DNA of 64,000 nucleotides, taken from positions 1,570,721 through 1,634,720 of the forward strand of contig NZ_SJPI01000002.1 in the NCBI RefSeq assembly GCF_007859865.1. Reading direction: 5' to 3'. The translations under genes were made by a program, and so were the position numbers. Within the stretch, counting starts at the first letter, position 1; each line of letters starts with the position of its first letter. This stretch comes from Rubripirellula amarantea. Lineage in GTDB: Bacteria > Planctomycetota > Planctomycetia > Pirellulales > Pirellulaceae. Below the pieces are notes generated by a model. It was not told where the DNA came from. It saw nothing but the letters and a program-made list of their open reading frames with translations, and did not search any database. Below are positions 24,455-31,786 of the stretch, piece by piece.

Positions 24455-26914
24455 CTAGTACGTCAATTCCGCTCCGACATAGAACCCAAAACCAGGACGG
24501 TACACTCCGAGCCCAGATCGGTAATCGATGTGTTCTCGATAGAACTTATCGGTCACGTTTTCAATTCCGCTGGTGACCAGCAAGTGATCCCACCGTCGAT
24601 AGCTTCGAATGTTGTAGACGGTGAACCCCGGCGTTTCGATTTCCTGCAAGGTGCTGGCGACTCGATCTTGATTGTCAACGATCCGAGCTTCAAACTCGAT
24701 TCCCCAGTGTTCGTGAGTGGGGTCCTGGATCAGAAGTCCAACGCGTGCTTCCATGGGTGCGATCCCTGGAAGAGGTTCGGAATCGACGCTTCCATTGTCG
24801 CTTCGGTACGGCGATCCGGTGTGTCGTGATGGGTCAAGCCTTGAACGATCTCGCCCTTCGACGTAAGTCAGAATTCCGAACGTTGACACCATCGATGTCA
24901 GGTCCGCTTGAGCGTAGGTTTCAAACCCCATCAAGGTAGCAAGGTCCGTGTTGACGAACGACGCTCCCTGTTGAAACCCATCAATCGTTCCCGCAGGATC
25001 GAACAGGTCATAGGTGATGTAGTCCTGAATCCAGGCATGGTGACCGTGTAATCCTAGCGTCATGTCATCCGAGTCGTATTCGATTCCCACATCGCACTGA
25101 TATAACTTCTCGGAATCGAGTTGCGGGTCACCATCGAGGAATGTCAAACCACGCTGCAAAGACCCAATGAAAGTGTATTCAGCGTACATTTCCGTGAGCG
25201 TGGGTTGTCGCATCGCAAAGCCCGTCCCCGCATTGGTGCTCCATCCCCCACCAAGATCACGATTGGCGGTTAGGTACGCCGACCCCAACAAGAATTGTCG
25301 GTCCAGCGAGGATTCTTCCAGGACGCTAAGCGGCTCAGCTACACCTTGCACAATGTCGCGAGAGTCCGTGAACACTCCATCGATCCGAGTACCGGCGGTA
25401 ACAACCACATCATCGTTCCACTGCAGAATCCGCTCGGCGTAGACCCCAAAGTCCAACGCATCACTGCGAGGGATCGGGAAGTTGTTGTCGTTGGGGTCGG
25501 GATCATAGAAATCATACTCGTTGAGTTCTTGATTCAAATAAATCATGTCCGTACCGACCGAGAACTGCGAGCACGCCGTGATGAAGGATGATTCGAGTCG
25601 ATAGCCCGCCGAAAGTGCATCGCCGTCCGTCGTCGTGGAACCGTCCGCAGCACCGAGAAATGACGGCTGGAAAGCGTCAACGAGCGAAGGAATCTGTCGA
25701 GCCTTGCCTGGACGTTTAGTATCGCCTTCGAAGCGAGTTCGGTTGTACCACACCTCGGACGTGAAACGATCAGCGAAGCTAGGCGCGTCGTTGGTGTACG
25801 TGATCTCGTAACCGTCAGTGATCAGAAAATTCAGGTCCGTCACCAAACCCGGGAACTCTATGTCGGTTTGGTCCAAACGCAATGCATTGATTTCGATCTT
25901 CTGGTGATCGTCGATGTCAAATCCGTACGCGACAAACAGGTCACGAGACTTGTAACTTGATGGAATAAAGTAGTCATCCTGTCCGGTTTCGTAGTCGCTG
26001 CCAGTTCGGTGGCCATAGCTGATATGAAAACCGTAGTCGTCACTGCCGCCCCAAAACGATTGTCGTCCGTAGAACTGATCCCCGTTGGAATGATAGGTCC
26101 CACTGGTTGCCCCGTGACCTTCGTAGCCATTCTCGTAACGAGGCGATTGCAGGAATTCCATGTCGACAAACCGGAACCCCGGCCCGTACCGACTGGCGTA
26201 GGGACCTTTGATCAGAATCGAGTCTTGAATTAAACGCGAGTCGATCTTGCTCATCATCGTGTCCAAGTCCATTCGAGCGGGTGCCCAGTAGGACCCGGAT
26301 GCGAGGACTTGGCCTACGCGTTGGCCTCGAATTCGAGTGTCGCTGACGATGGGCGTGCGATTTTGAATGGAAACACCGTGCGCCGCCTTCGATCTTCGCA
26401 GCAAGTCACCCACGTCTGCGGTTCGTCTGCCCAATGCTTCTTCGCGAAAGACCGCGTCTGCGGCGGGTGAGAGCGAAAGCGTTTCGCGATCGGTGGGCAA
26501 GTCGTCAATCTGGTTGACCTCACCAAACAAGCTGGCGATTCGATGATCGGCTGCAAGTGCTGCGTTGTCCTTGTCGTTGGCAGCGACATCGCCTCGCTGC
26601 ACAGGTGGTTGCATTGCGGGTGGTTGTAGGACCGGCGGTTGCATCACGGGTCCCTGGACAACAGGTCCCTGGTTGATGGGCGCTTGCACTGCAGGGCCTT
26701 TGACTGCGGGGCCTTGTACTGCAGGGCCTTGTGCTTCAGGGCCTTGTACTACAGGGCCTTGTGCTTCAGGACCTAGCATTGCAGGCCCCTGCAATGCAGG
26801 AGCAAACTGTTGTGCTTGGAGCGCAACCGAATTCGATACGACGAGCAGCCCAGCCGTAAAGCTGGCCGCCCATCGCAACAAATTGCGTTCAGTGGTTGAA
26901 TGTGGTTGCGGCAT
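24455..26914 (-). CDS. TonB-dependent outer-membrane receptor with a Gln-Gly-Pro repeat linker
   Basis: 819 residues. A signal peptide (core WAASFTAGLLVVSNSVALQA, ending near residue 35) is followed at 38-106 by a repetitive linker of VxGPxxQ type units (see separate entry). Residues about 155-280 look like a TonB plug (GDLLRRSKAAHGVSIQNRTP, TRIRGQRVGQVLASGSYW, LIKGPYASRYGPGF). The remainder is an alternating-strand beta barrel rich in Tyr, Asp and Gly, ending in AELTY with the aromatic last residue usual for outer-membrane barrels. I do not see a classical N-terminal TonB box, so the linker may replace or precede it. The ligand is unknown. It lies 79 bp downstream of the beta-helix barrel gene on the same strand, probably one transcript. 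Confidence 0.87.
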   Translation of the reverse strand: MPQPHSTTERNLLRWAASFTAGLLVVSNSVALQAQQFAPALQGPAMLGPEAQGPVVQGPEAQGPAVQGPAVKGPAVQAPINQGPVVQGPVMQPPVLQPPAMQPPVQRGDVAANDKDNAALAADHRIASLFGEVNQIDDLPTDRETLSLSPAADAVFREEALGRRTADVGDLLRRSKAAHGVSIQNRTPIVSDTRIRGQRVGQVLASGSYWAPARMDLDTMMSKIDSRLIQDSILIKGPYASRYGPGFRFVDMEFLQSPRYENGYEGHGATSGTYHSNGDQFYGRQSFWGGSDDYGFHISYGHRTGSDYETGQDDYFIPSSYKSRDLFVAYGFDIDDHQKIEINALRLDQTDIEFPGLVTDLNFLITDGYEITYTNDAPSFADRFTSEVWYNRTRFEGDTKRPGKARQIPSLVDAFQPSFLGAADGSTTTDGDALSAGYRLESSFITACSQFSVGTDMIYLNQELNEYDFYDPDPNDNNFPIPRSDALDFGVYAERILQWNDDVVVTAGTRIDGVFTDSRDIVQGVAEPLSVLEESSLDRQFLLGSAYLTANRDLGGGWSTNAGTGFAMRQPTLTEMYAEYTFIGSLQRGLTFLDGDPQLDSEKLYQCDVGIEYDSDDMTLGLHGHHAWIQDYITYDLFDPAGTIDGFQQGASFVNTDLATLMGFETYAQADLTSMVSTFGILTYVEGRDRSRLDPSRHTGSPYRSDNGSVDSEPLPGIAPMEARVGLLIQDPTHEHWGIEFEARIVDNQDRVASTLQEIETPGFTVYNIRSYRRWDHLLVTSGIENVTDKFYREHIDYRSGLGVYRPGFGFYVGAELTY
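26597..26803 (-). repeat. In-gene 15-bp tandem repeats encoding (Q/K)GPxx pentapeptides
   Basis: Residues 38-106 of the TonB receptor are built of about 14 pentapeptides: first QGPAM/LGPEA/QGPVV-type units, later QPPVL/QPPAM-type units. At DNA level the unit is 15 bp with consensus CAGGGCCTTGTACTG on the plus strand. Neighbouring units are nearly identical, which points to recent slippage or unequal exchange. Confidence 0.85.
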
Positions 26915-26993
26915 CCTGCTCGCGACTCCCGTCCGTAATTAGTATCGACTGTGTTAGGCCGAGTTGAACTTCCAGCTTTTTCGTTCAGTGATC

Positions 26994-29108
26994 CTAAGGA
27001 AACGTGTCGTTACCGTCTTCGTTACCCGATCCGGTATTGTTGTTGGCGGTTGCACTGTTGGCACCGTCGTAGCCAAAGTCACCATTGTCCTCGGCCACAT
27101 TGTTTGAAAACTCACCTGCCCCCGTGTTGTCCGTAAAGTCAAATCCGGACCCATCATTCTCGTTTGCTACGTTTGCCAGAAACTGCCCCTGGTTGGTAAC
27201 AAAGTCGAAACCTCCGCCTTCATTTCCAATCGAATAGTTTTCTTGAAAGAGTCCGAAGTTGTCTTCGAAATCGAAACCAACATCGCCGTTGTCATATGCG
27301 TAGTTCTCTTGAACGGTCCCGTTGTTGTCGGCGAAGTCAAAACCATACGATGCATTGTCGAAGGCGAGGTTCTCTTCGACGACGCCATTGTTGGCTGCGA
27401 ACGTAAATCCTTCTCCATCGTTATCCGCCGACAAGTTCCCAGCGATCGACCCCGTGTTGTCGAGGAAATCGAATCCGCTCTCGCCGTTTTCGTACGATTC
27501 GTTCTCGTCAAAGTTGCCAGAGTTATCGTCTGCGTAGAAACCGTATCCCTCGTTACGCAATGCTCGGTTGAACGATACCTCACCGTCATTGTCAAACAAG
27601 TCGAACCCATTTCCCTCGTTCCCGAGAGCGTTGTTTTGAACAAACAGTCCTTCGTTTTGCTCGATGTCGAAACCGTGCGATCCATTGTCGGTAGCGCGGT
27701 TATGAGCAATCACGCTGTCCGAATCCAAAGTACCGAACCGGAACCCGCTATCGTCAGCGCCGGTGACGTTGTTACCGATGATCAAGACGTCTTCTAAGTC
27801 AGCCAGACCACCGGACAATTCACTCGAAATGCCGTGCATACCGCCGAAGATATTGAAGCCCGAGATCACACTGTTGTCCGCCGTCAGGATTACCGACTCG
27901 GTGATATCTATTCCGTGAAGCTTCACTTTCGAGCCGAAAACAGCGTGAACGCCAGTGTCAGCTCCCTTTACGGCCAATCCACCGCCAAATAGTTGCTGTC
28001 CGTCCTGAACTTCGATGGCATCGGTGACTCGAATAACGCCCGCTCGACCATCGATAATCACCGAGTCGGTCGTGGCGGTGGCCACCGCCGTTGGCAGATC
28101 TGGCGTGTTGGCGTCGAGTACAGTAACCGAGCCGATTTCGAAATCATAAGTCGCGTGCAGAGCGACCTCTTGTCCGCCTGGTGTCGGGTTAGCCTGGGTC
28201 ACCACATCGACATCGCGGACCACCACGTCCGTCATGCGTCGTTCGATTCGTGTCATCCGTCGGTGGCGGCGACGATCCGGGCCGAATGGCATTCGAATGG
28301 AAAGCGTGCCAGCGGTTTGAGAATCACGCACGTCGTCGTGCTGGTACTGAACGCCAAATGTGACTCGAGAATCCAGCGATAAGAACGGTAAGTCGAACGA
28401 TCGCAGTTCGGCTCGAATTCGCGGTCCGGTAATTGATTCGGCTGTCGGCGAATCCGTATCGAAGTGATAGATTCCCGCGAACACTCGCAATTCGCTGTCG
28501 AAGTAGTTCGGGCACCGCCATAGCAACGACCCGACCTCGGCGTCAGTTCCATAGTAGGCACGCTCTTCGTTGTTCTGAACGACAAGGTTGCCGTTGGATA
28601 CGATAGCTGTGGCACCCACCGCTTGCGCCGAGCCGCCTTCGGGAAGATACCCGTTCCATCGGACATCGTACTTATCGCTCAGCATTTCCATGCCAAACGT
28701 AGCTTGATGAAAGGTGTTCTCGTTCGCAGAGTGCTTCAAGTCGTAGAAGCCGTAGACGCCGGCGATGTAGTCACCGGCAAATAGGTGACGGTAAGCGAGA
28801 CCCCAGTTGCCCTCGGCTCCACCGCCATAGGCAAACTGACCGCGGATATCGGCGAACAAGAGATCATCGTGCGTCGACGCGAGCGGTACAAACAAATCCG
28901 TGTGCACGCGGCTGACATCATCGCCGCGCCCCGTCAATGCAGCGTAAGGTCGGTAGGGATCACTTTCGATGGCCGGATTGAGCGGTCGACCGTCGAAGAC
29001 GTGCGATTCCAACGACTGAGCCTGCACCGACGAGATCGCGCAAAACGCGACCATTACGCAGCAGGCGACCTTCACGCGCGCTGAAACTTGCAGTTGCCAG
29101 TTCTGCAT
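26994..29108 (-). CDS. Outer-membrane protein: inverse-autotransporter-like barrel with right-handed beta-helix passenger
   Basis: 704 residues; GAGGAG four bases before ATG 29108 is a good ribosome-binding site. A signal peptide ends near AQS (residue 32). Residues about 45-290 resemble the intimin/invasin-type inverse-autotransporter barrel: TDLFVPLASTHDDLLFADIRG, NWGLAYRHLF, GVYGFYDLKHS, then DVRWNGYLPEGG. Residues 290-335 are a linker rich in Arg then Asp. From about 355 a beta-helix follows (VITDAIEVQDGQ, KVKLHGIDITESVIL, DNSVISGFNIFGG), and residues 470-690 are nearly perfect 22-residue coils with pattern NxAxDNxxxGFDFxDNxGxxxE. The barrel-first, passenger-last order is that of type Ve secretion. 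It probably displays an adhesive or ligand-binding rod; it may cooperate with the TonB receptor encoded 79 bp downstream. Confidence 0.78.
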   Translation of the reverse strand: MQNWQLQVSARVKVACCVMVAFCAISSVQAQSLESHVFDGRPLNPAIESDPYRPYAALTGRGDDVSRVHTDLFVPLASTHDDLLFADIRGQFAYGGGAEGNWGLAYRHLFAGDYIAGVYGFYDLKHSANENTFHQATFGMEMLSDKYDVRWNGYLPEGGSAQAVGATAIVSNGNLVVQNNEERAYYGTDAEVGSLLWRCPNYFDSELRVFAGIYHFDTDSPTAESITGPRIRAELRSFDLPFLSLDSRVTFGVQYQHDDVRDSQTAGTLSIRMPFGPDRRRHRRMTRIERRMTDVVVRDVDVVTQANPTPGGQEVALHATYDFEIGSVTVLDANTPDLPTAVATATTDSVIIDGRAGVIRVTDAIEVQDGQQLFGGGLAVKGADTGVHAVFGSKVKLHGIDITESVILTADNSVISGFNIFGGMHGISSELSGGLADLEDVLIIGNNVTGADDSGFRFGTLDSDSVIAHNRATDNGSHGFDIEQNEGLFVQNNALGNEGNGFDLFDNDGEVSFNRALRNEGYGFYADDNSGNFDENESYENGESGFDFLDNTGSIAGNLSADNDGEGFTFAANNGVVEENLAFDNASYGFDFADNNGTVQENYAYDNGDVGFDFEDNFGLFQENYSIGNEGGGFDFVTNQGQFLANVANENDGSGFDFTDNTGAGEFSNNVAEDNGDFGYDGANSATANNNTGSGNEDGNDTFP
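27102..27701 (-). repeat. In-gene 66-bp tandem repeats (nine 22-residue beta-helix coils)
   Basis: Codes for residues 470-669 of the barrel/beta-helix protein. Units begin at residues 470, 492, 514, 536, 558, 580, 602, 624 and 646; eight are exactly 22 residues and the last is 24. Each has Asn at position 1, Asn at 6, Gly-Phe at 10-11, Asn at 16 and Gly at 18. The regular Asn ladders and stacked Phe fit one beta-helix turn per unit, and the acidic surface suggests calcium or cation binding. Confidence 0.88.
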
Positions 29109-29468
29109 GGGTCTCCTCGCTTGCGTTCACGGTCAAAACGAGGCGTCCGCGACCCCTCTAAATAGTACAACCATTTCCCGTATCGGCGAATTTGGCGATT
29201 GAATCAATGAAAGCTGAAAAAAGACTCAATTCTGGTGCTTTATATTACGAGAAGCGTGCACGTTTGTACCTAAAACAAGATGATCGTTGCCTCATCGTCT
29301 AGATTGGCAACATGCAGTTGCGGCAGCTTTGGCAATGCTACGACAGCCAATGATCGACAAGTTGGCTCTGATCGCAAGATCGTGTCGGCTAATCAATTAG
29401 CGTCTAGGATAGTGGTCTACTTTGCGGTGTAAGCCATGTTGAAAACACAGTCGAGATTAGGAAGTACG
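29109..29468. other. Divergent intergenic region upstream of the barrel/beta-helix gene
   Basis: About 360 bp between divergent genes. On the minus strand a weak -35/-10-like pair (TTCGCC, 17 bp, TACTAT) lies about 50-80 bp before the barrel start; I give it little weight. No gene or RNA is supported. Confidence 0.4.
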
Positions 29469-31082
29469 ATGTCGGCCTTGCGCTGGCTGCTCGTTCTTTG
29501 GACGGGGGCAGCGGTCCAATCGTTCGCTGAAGACTCGCCCAATGTGATCGCTCACTACGTACCGAACAACACCATCAAGCTCGCCTGCCAACAGAGCGAC
29601 GGCACCTATGTGAATGTACAGAAAATTCACACCACGATCGAACCATCCGAACAGTTTCAACTTGTCGACGGTCAATGGCGAGGCGAAGAACCCGGATGGG
29701 AAGGCAGACCCGATCAATTGCAAACGACCTATGTTGGCGGATGGTCAATTGAGGTTCACTATGATGATGCCGCAATTGATCGGCTCGGGCATTGGAAGCA
29801 TTCTGCGGTTTCAGGCAACGACTACGCGGTCCTGGTTGGAAAGCATGTTCCGCCCGGATTGACGATGCCAGTTCACTTCGCGACCCGCGACGAGAAAGGT
29901 TGCATGCTGTCGCGTAAGTTTGATCCCGACCGCGGCGCGACAAATTATCCCGAAACGGATTGGCACGCCGAAGACTTTGACTTTGTTGCCTCGAAGACAA
30001 CCGAGATCCTGAATCAACAAGGCCTCTCGGCTCCCTGGACAAACCACTCGCGGCGTGAATTGGTCAGTGCTCTTGCCAACTGGATCAAAGACGTTCGGTT
30101 ATCACGAATCGCCGTCGAAGACACTCTGCATCCGGTCGACTTCTTGGACGACGGACGATGTTATTGCGGCGGCGCGGCCAACACACTCGTTGCGATGTGC
30201 AGCATCCTGCAAATTCCGGCTCGCTACTACGGAACAATGGATCACGCGTTCGTTGAATTTCAAGACGATGAAGGACGTTGGTTGTTTGTCGAGAACCAGC
30301 CGGGCACGTTCATGAACATGCAACTTGCTTCGCCCAATCCTTACGACCCAGCCACGCATCAACAACTCGCTCAACAGTGGGCGCTAAACCAGCAGTTCGA
30401 TGCGGTGTTTGAAGGTGGAATCATCGACGTCATCGCTGACCCGCAACGGTACAAGCTGTTTGATGATCCGAAGCTGGGATGGTTTTACAACTGGTCGTGC
30501 CCGGCTACTTATCGGCCCGACGGAAGCGACACGGGTGCGGACTTAGTCGCGCGTCCTCAAGTGCTGCACGATTGGGTGTTCAATCTCTACACCGGCTACG
30601 GCGATTCCGAGGGAGACTACATTCACAAGCGAAGCATCTTCATGGGCGAGCGTTTAGGCAGCGTCTACGAGTTGGCGGCGCTTTATAGCCCACGACGCTC
30701 GGACTTGCCGTACGTTTGCCGACGACGAAGCGATGATCAAAACGTTGTGTTTCTGACTCCGTGGCGAGACAGCCACTACGGTCAATGGAATAACCCCACG
30801 AAGATTCACGCTGGAATTGGTAACGCGATTCGAAAACAGTTTTACCTGTCTGACCTTGACGGAGTTACCAAAGTAGTGTCCGCCATCATTCTTGGCCCCG
30901 ATGGCGACCTCGATCTCAAAATCCCAACGGATGGCGGAAAGTGGCACTACGAGATCAACGGGCATCGCTACCCATTGGCGCAAGCCGGCGGGTTCAATAC
31001 CACCTCGAACTACCAAGGCACGGGCATGAGCGTTCATCGCTTCGAAATCCCACTCGCCATCCTAAATTCGTCGAGCCAATAA
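29469..31082 (+). CDS. Secreted transglutaminase-like (papain-fold) protein
   Basis: 537 residues from ATG 29469, which starts a clean signal peptide (MSALRWLLVLWTGAAVQSFA); an upstream ATG at 29436 is possible. The centre has a transglutaminase-like core: GRCYCGGAANTLVAMCSILQIPARYYG gives the nucleophile Cys on a helix, DHAFVEF gives the His, and WLFVENQPG provides the third site, where Glu-Asn stands in place of the usual Asp. N- and C-terminal regions appear beta-rich. Proteins of this type may act as peptidases or cross-linkers outside the cytoplasm, or be inactive binding modules; the substrate is unknown. A small tandem repeat directly follows the stop codon. It is divergent from the barrel/beta-helix gene. 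Confidence 0.75.
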   Translation: MSALRWLLVLWTGAAVQSFAEDSPNVIAHYVPNNTIKLACQQSDGTYVNVQKIHTTIEPSEQFQLVDGQWRGEEPGWEGRPDQLQTTYVGGWSIEVHYDDAAIDRLGHWKHSAVSGNDYAVLVGKHVPPGLTMPVHFATRDEKGCMLSRKFDPDRGATNYPETDWHAEDFDFVASKTTEILNQQGLSAPWTNHSRRELVSALANWIKDVRLSRIAVEDTLHPVDFLDDGRCYCGGAANTLVAMCSILQIPARYYGTMDHAFVEFQDDEGRWLFVENQPGTFMNMQLASPNPYDPATHQQLAQQWALNQQFDAVFEGGIIDVIADPQRYKLFDDPKLGWFYNWSCPATYRPDGSDTGADLVARPQVLHDWVFNLYTGYGDSEGDYIHKRSIFMGERLGSVYELAALYSPRRSDLPYVCRRRSDDQNVVFLTPWRDSHYGQWNNPTKIHAGIGNAIRKQFYLSDLDGVTKVVSAIILGPDGDLDLKIPTDGGKWHYEINGHRYPLAQAGGFNTTSNYQGTGMSVHRFEIPLAILNSSSQ

Positions 31083-31084
31083 TC

Positions 31085-31132
31085 GAGCCATCATTTGGGC
31101 CATTGATCGGGCCATTAATCGGGCCAATAGGT
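31085..31132. repeat. Tandem repeat, four 12-bp units, followed by a 14-bp palindrome
   Basis: Units start at 31085, 31097, 31109 and 31121; consensus GGGCCATTRATC. The array begins 2 bp after the TAA of the transglutaminase-like gene. Six bases later comes the perfect palindrome AGGCAGCGCTGCCT (31138-31151). The palindrome has no loop or T run, so a terminator is doubtful. Confidence 0.82.
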
Positions 31133-31348
31133 GATAGAGGCAGCGCTGCCTGGCACCAACGAGTCCTTGCCAGTCGCATGTAAGCAGCGATTGAACCGGC
31201 GAATAGTGCGTCGCAAGCTCATGAGTACGAAGTTTGGACGCCAGAGATCGTCAAATTCGCTTGAAATCTCTCTAGCTTGAAGCCAAAGCAAAGTGTTATT
31301 CCCAACCGCACACAAAGTTTGGCTTGAACGCTTGAGGATTTTCGCCGG

Positions 31349-31786
31349 GTGCCCGTCCGAGTTTCACATACCGCTGGTTTCACCATCGCGATCGCGCTGA
31401 TCATGCTCGCTTGCTCGGGATGTGTGCGTCGTCGAATGACGGTACGCACCAATCCTCCGGGGGCCACGGTCTCGGTCGACAACCAAGTGATTGGAACGTC
31501 TCCCGCTGCGTCGTCGTTCGTCTATTATGGCACTCGTGAATTTCGCATCGAGAAAGACGGCTATCGCACCGAAACGATCCGTCGAAAAATCAATCCGCCC
31601 TGGTATGAAGCTCCGGGCCTAGATTTCATTGCCGAATCGTTGTGGCCTGGCGAAATTCGCGACGAACGCATCATTGACGTGGAACTGGTGCCCAAGACCC
31701 TTGAATCGCCAGAGAATTTAGTTGGACGAGCCGACGCGTTGCGAACCCAATCCCGACTCGGCGTCGTCACGGCCCCGTCGCCGTAA
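31349..31786 (+). CDS. PEGA-domain lipoprotein
   Basis: 145 residues from a GTG start. A hydrophobic N-terminus (AGFTIAIALIMLACSGC) resembles a lipoprotein signal, though the cleavage box is not perfect. Residues 30-75 form a PEGA domain: MTVRTNPPGATVSVDNQVIGTSP followed by FRIEKDGYRTETI. PEGA modules are small surface beta domains. The C-terminal part has IIDVELVPK, the last strand of the fold. Its final 65 bp overlap the 5' end of the next frame if that gene starts at TTG 31722. It is probably attached to a membrane facing the periplasm; its partner is unknown. Confidence 0.82.
   Translation: MPVRVSHTAGFTIAIALIMLACSGCVRRRMTVRTNPPGATVSVDNQVIGTSPAASSFVYYGTREFRIEKDGYRTETIRRKINPPWYEAPGLDFIAESLWPGEIRDERIIDVELVPKTLESPENLVGRADALRTQSRLGVVTAPSP

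Noticed and set aside
31138-31151. 14-bp palindrome as a terminator of the transglutaminase-like gene
   Set aside because: No loop and no T run; kept only as a note in the repeat entry.
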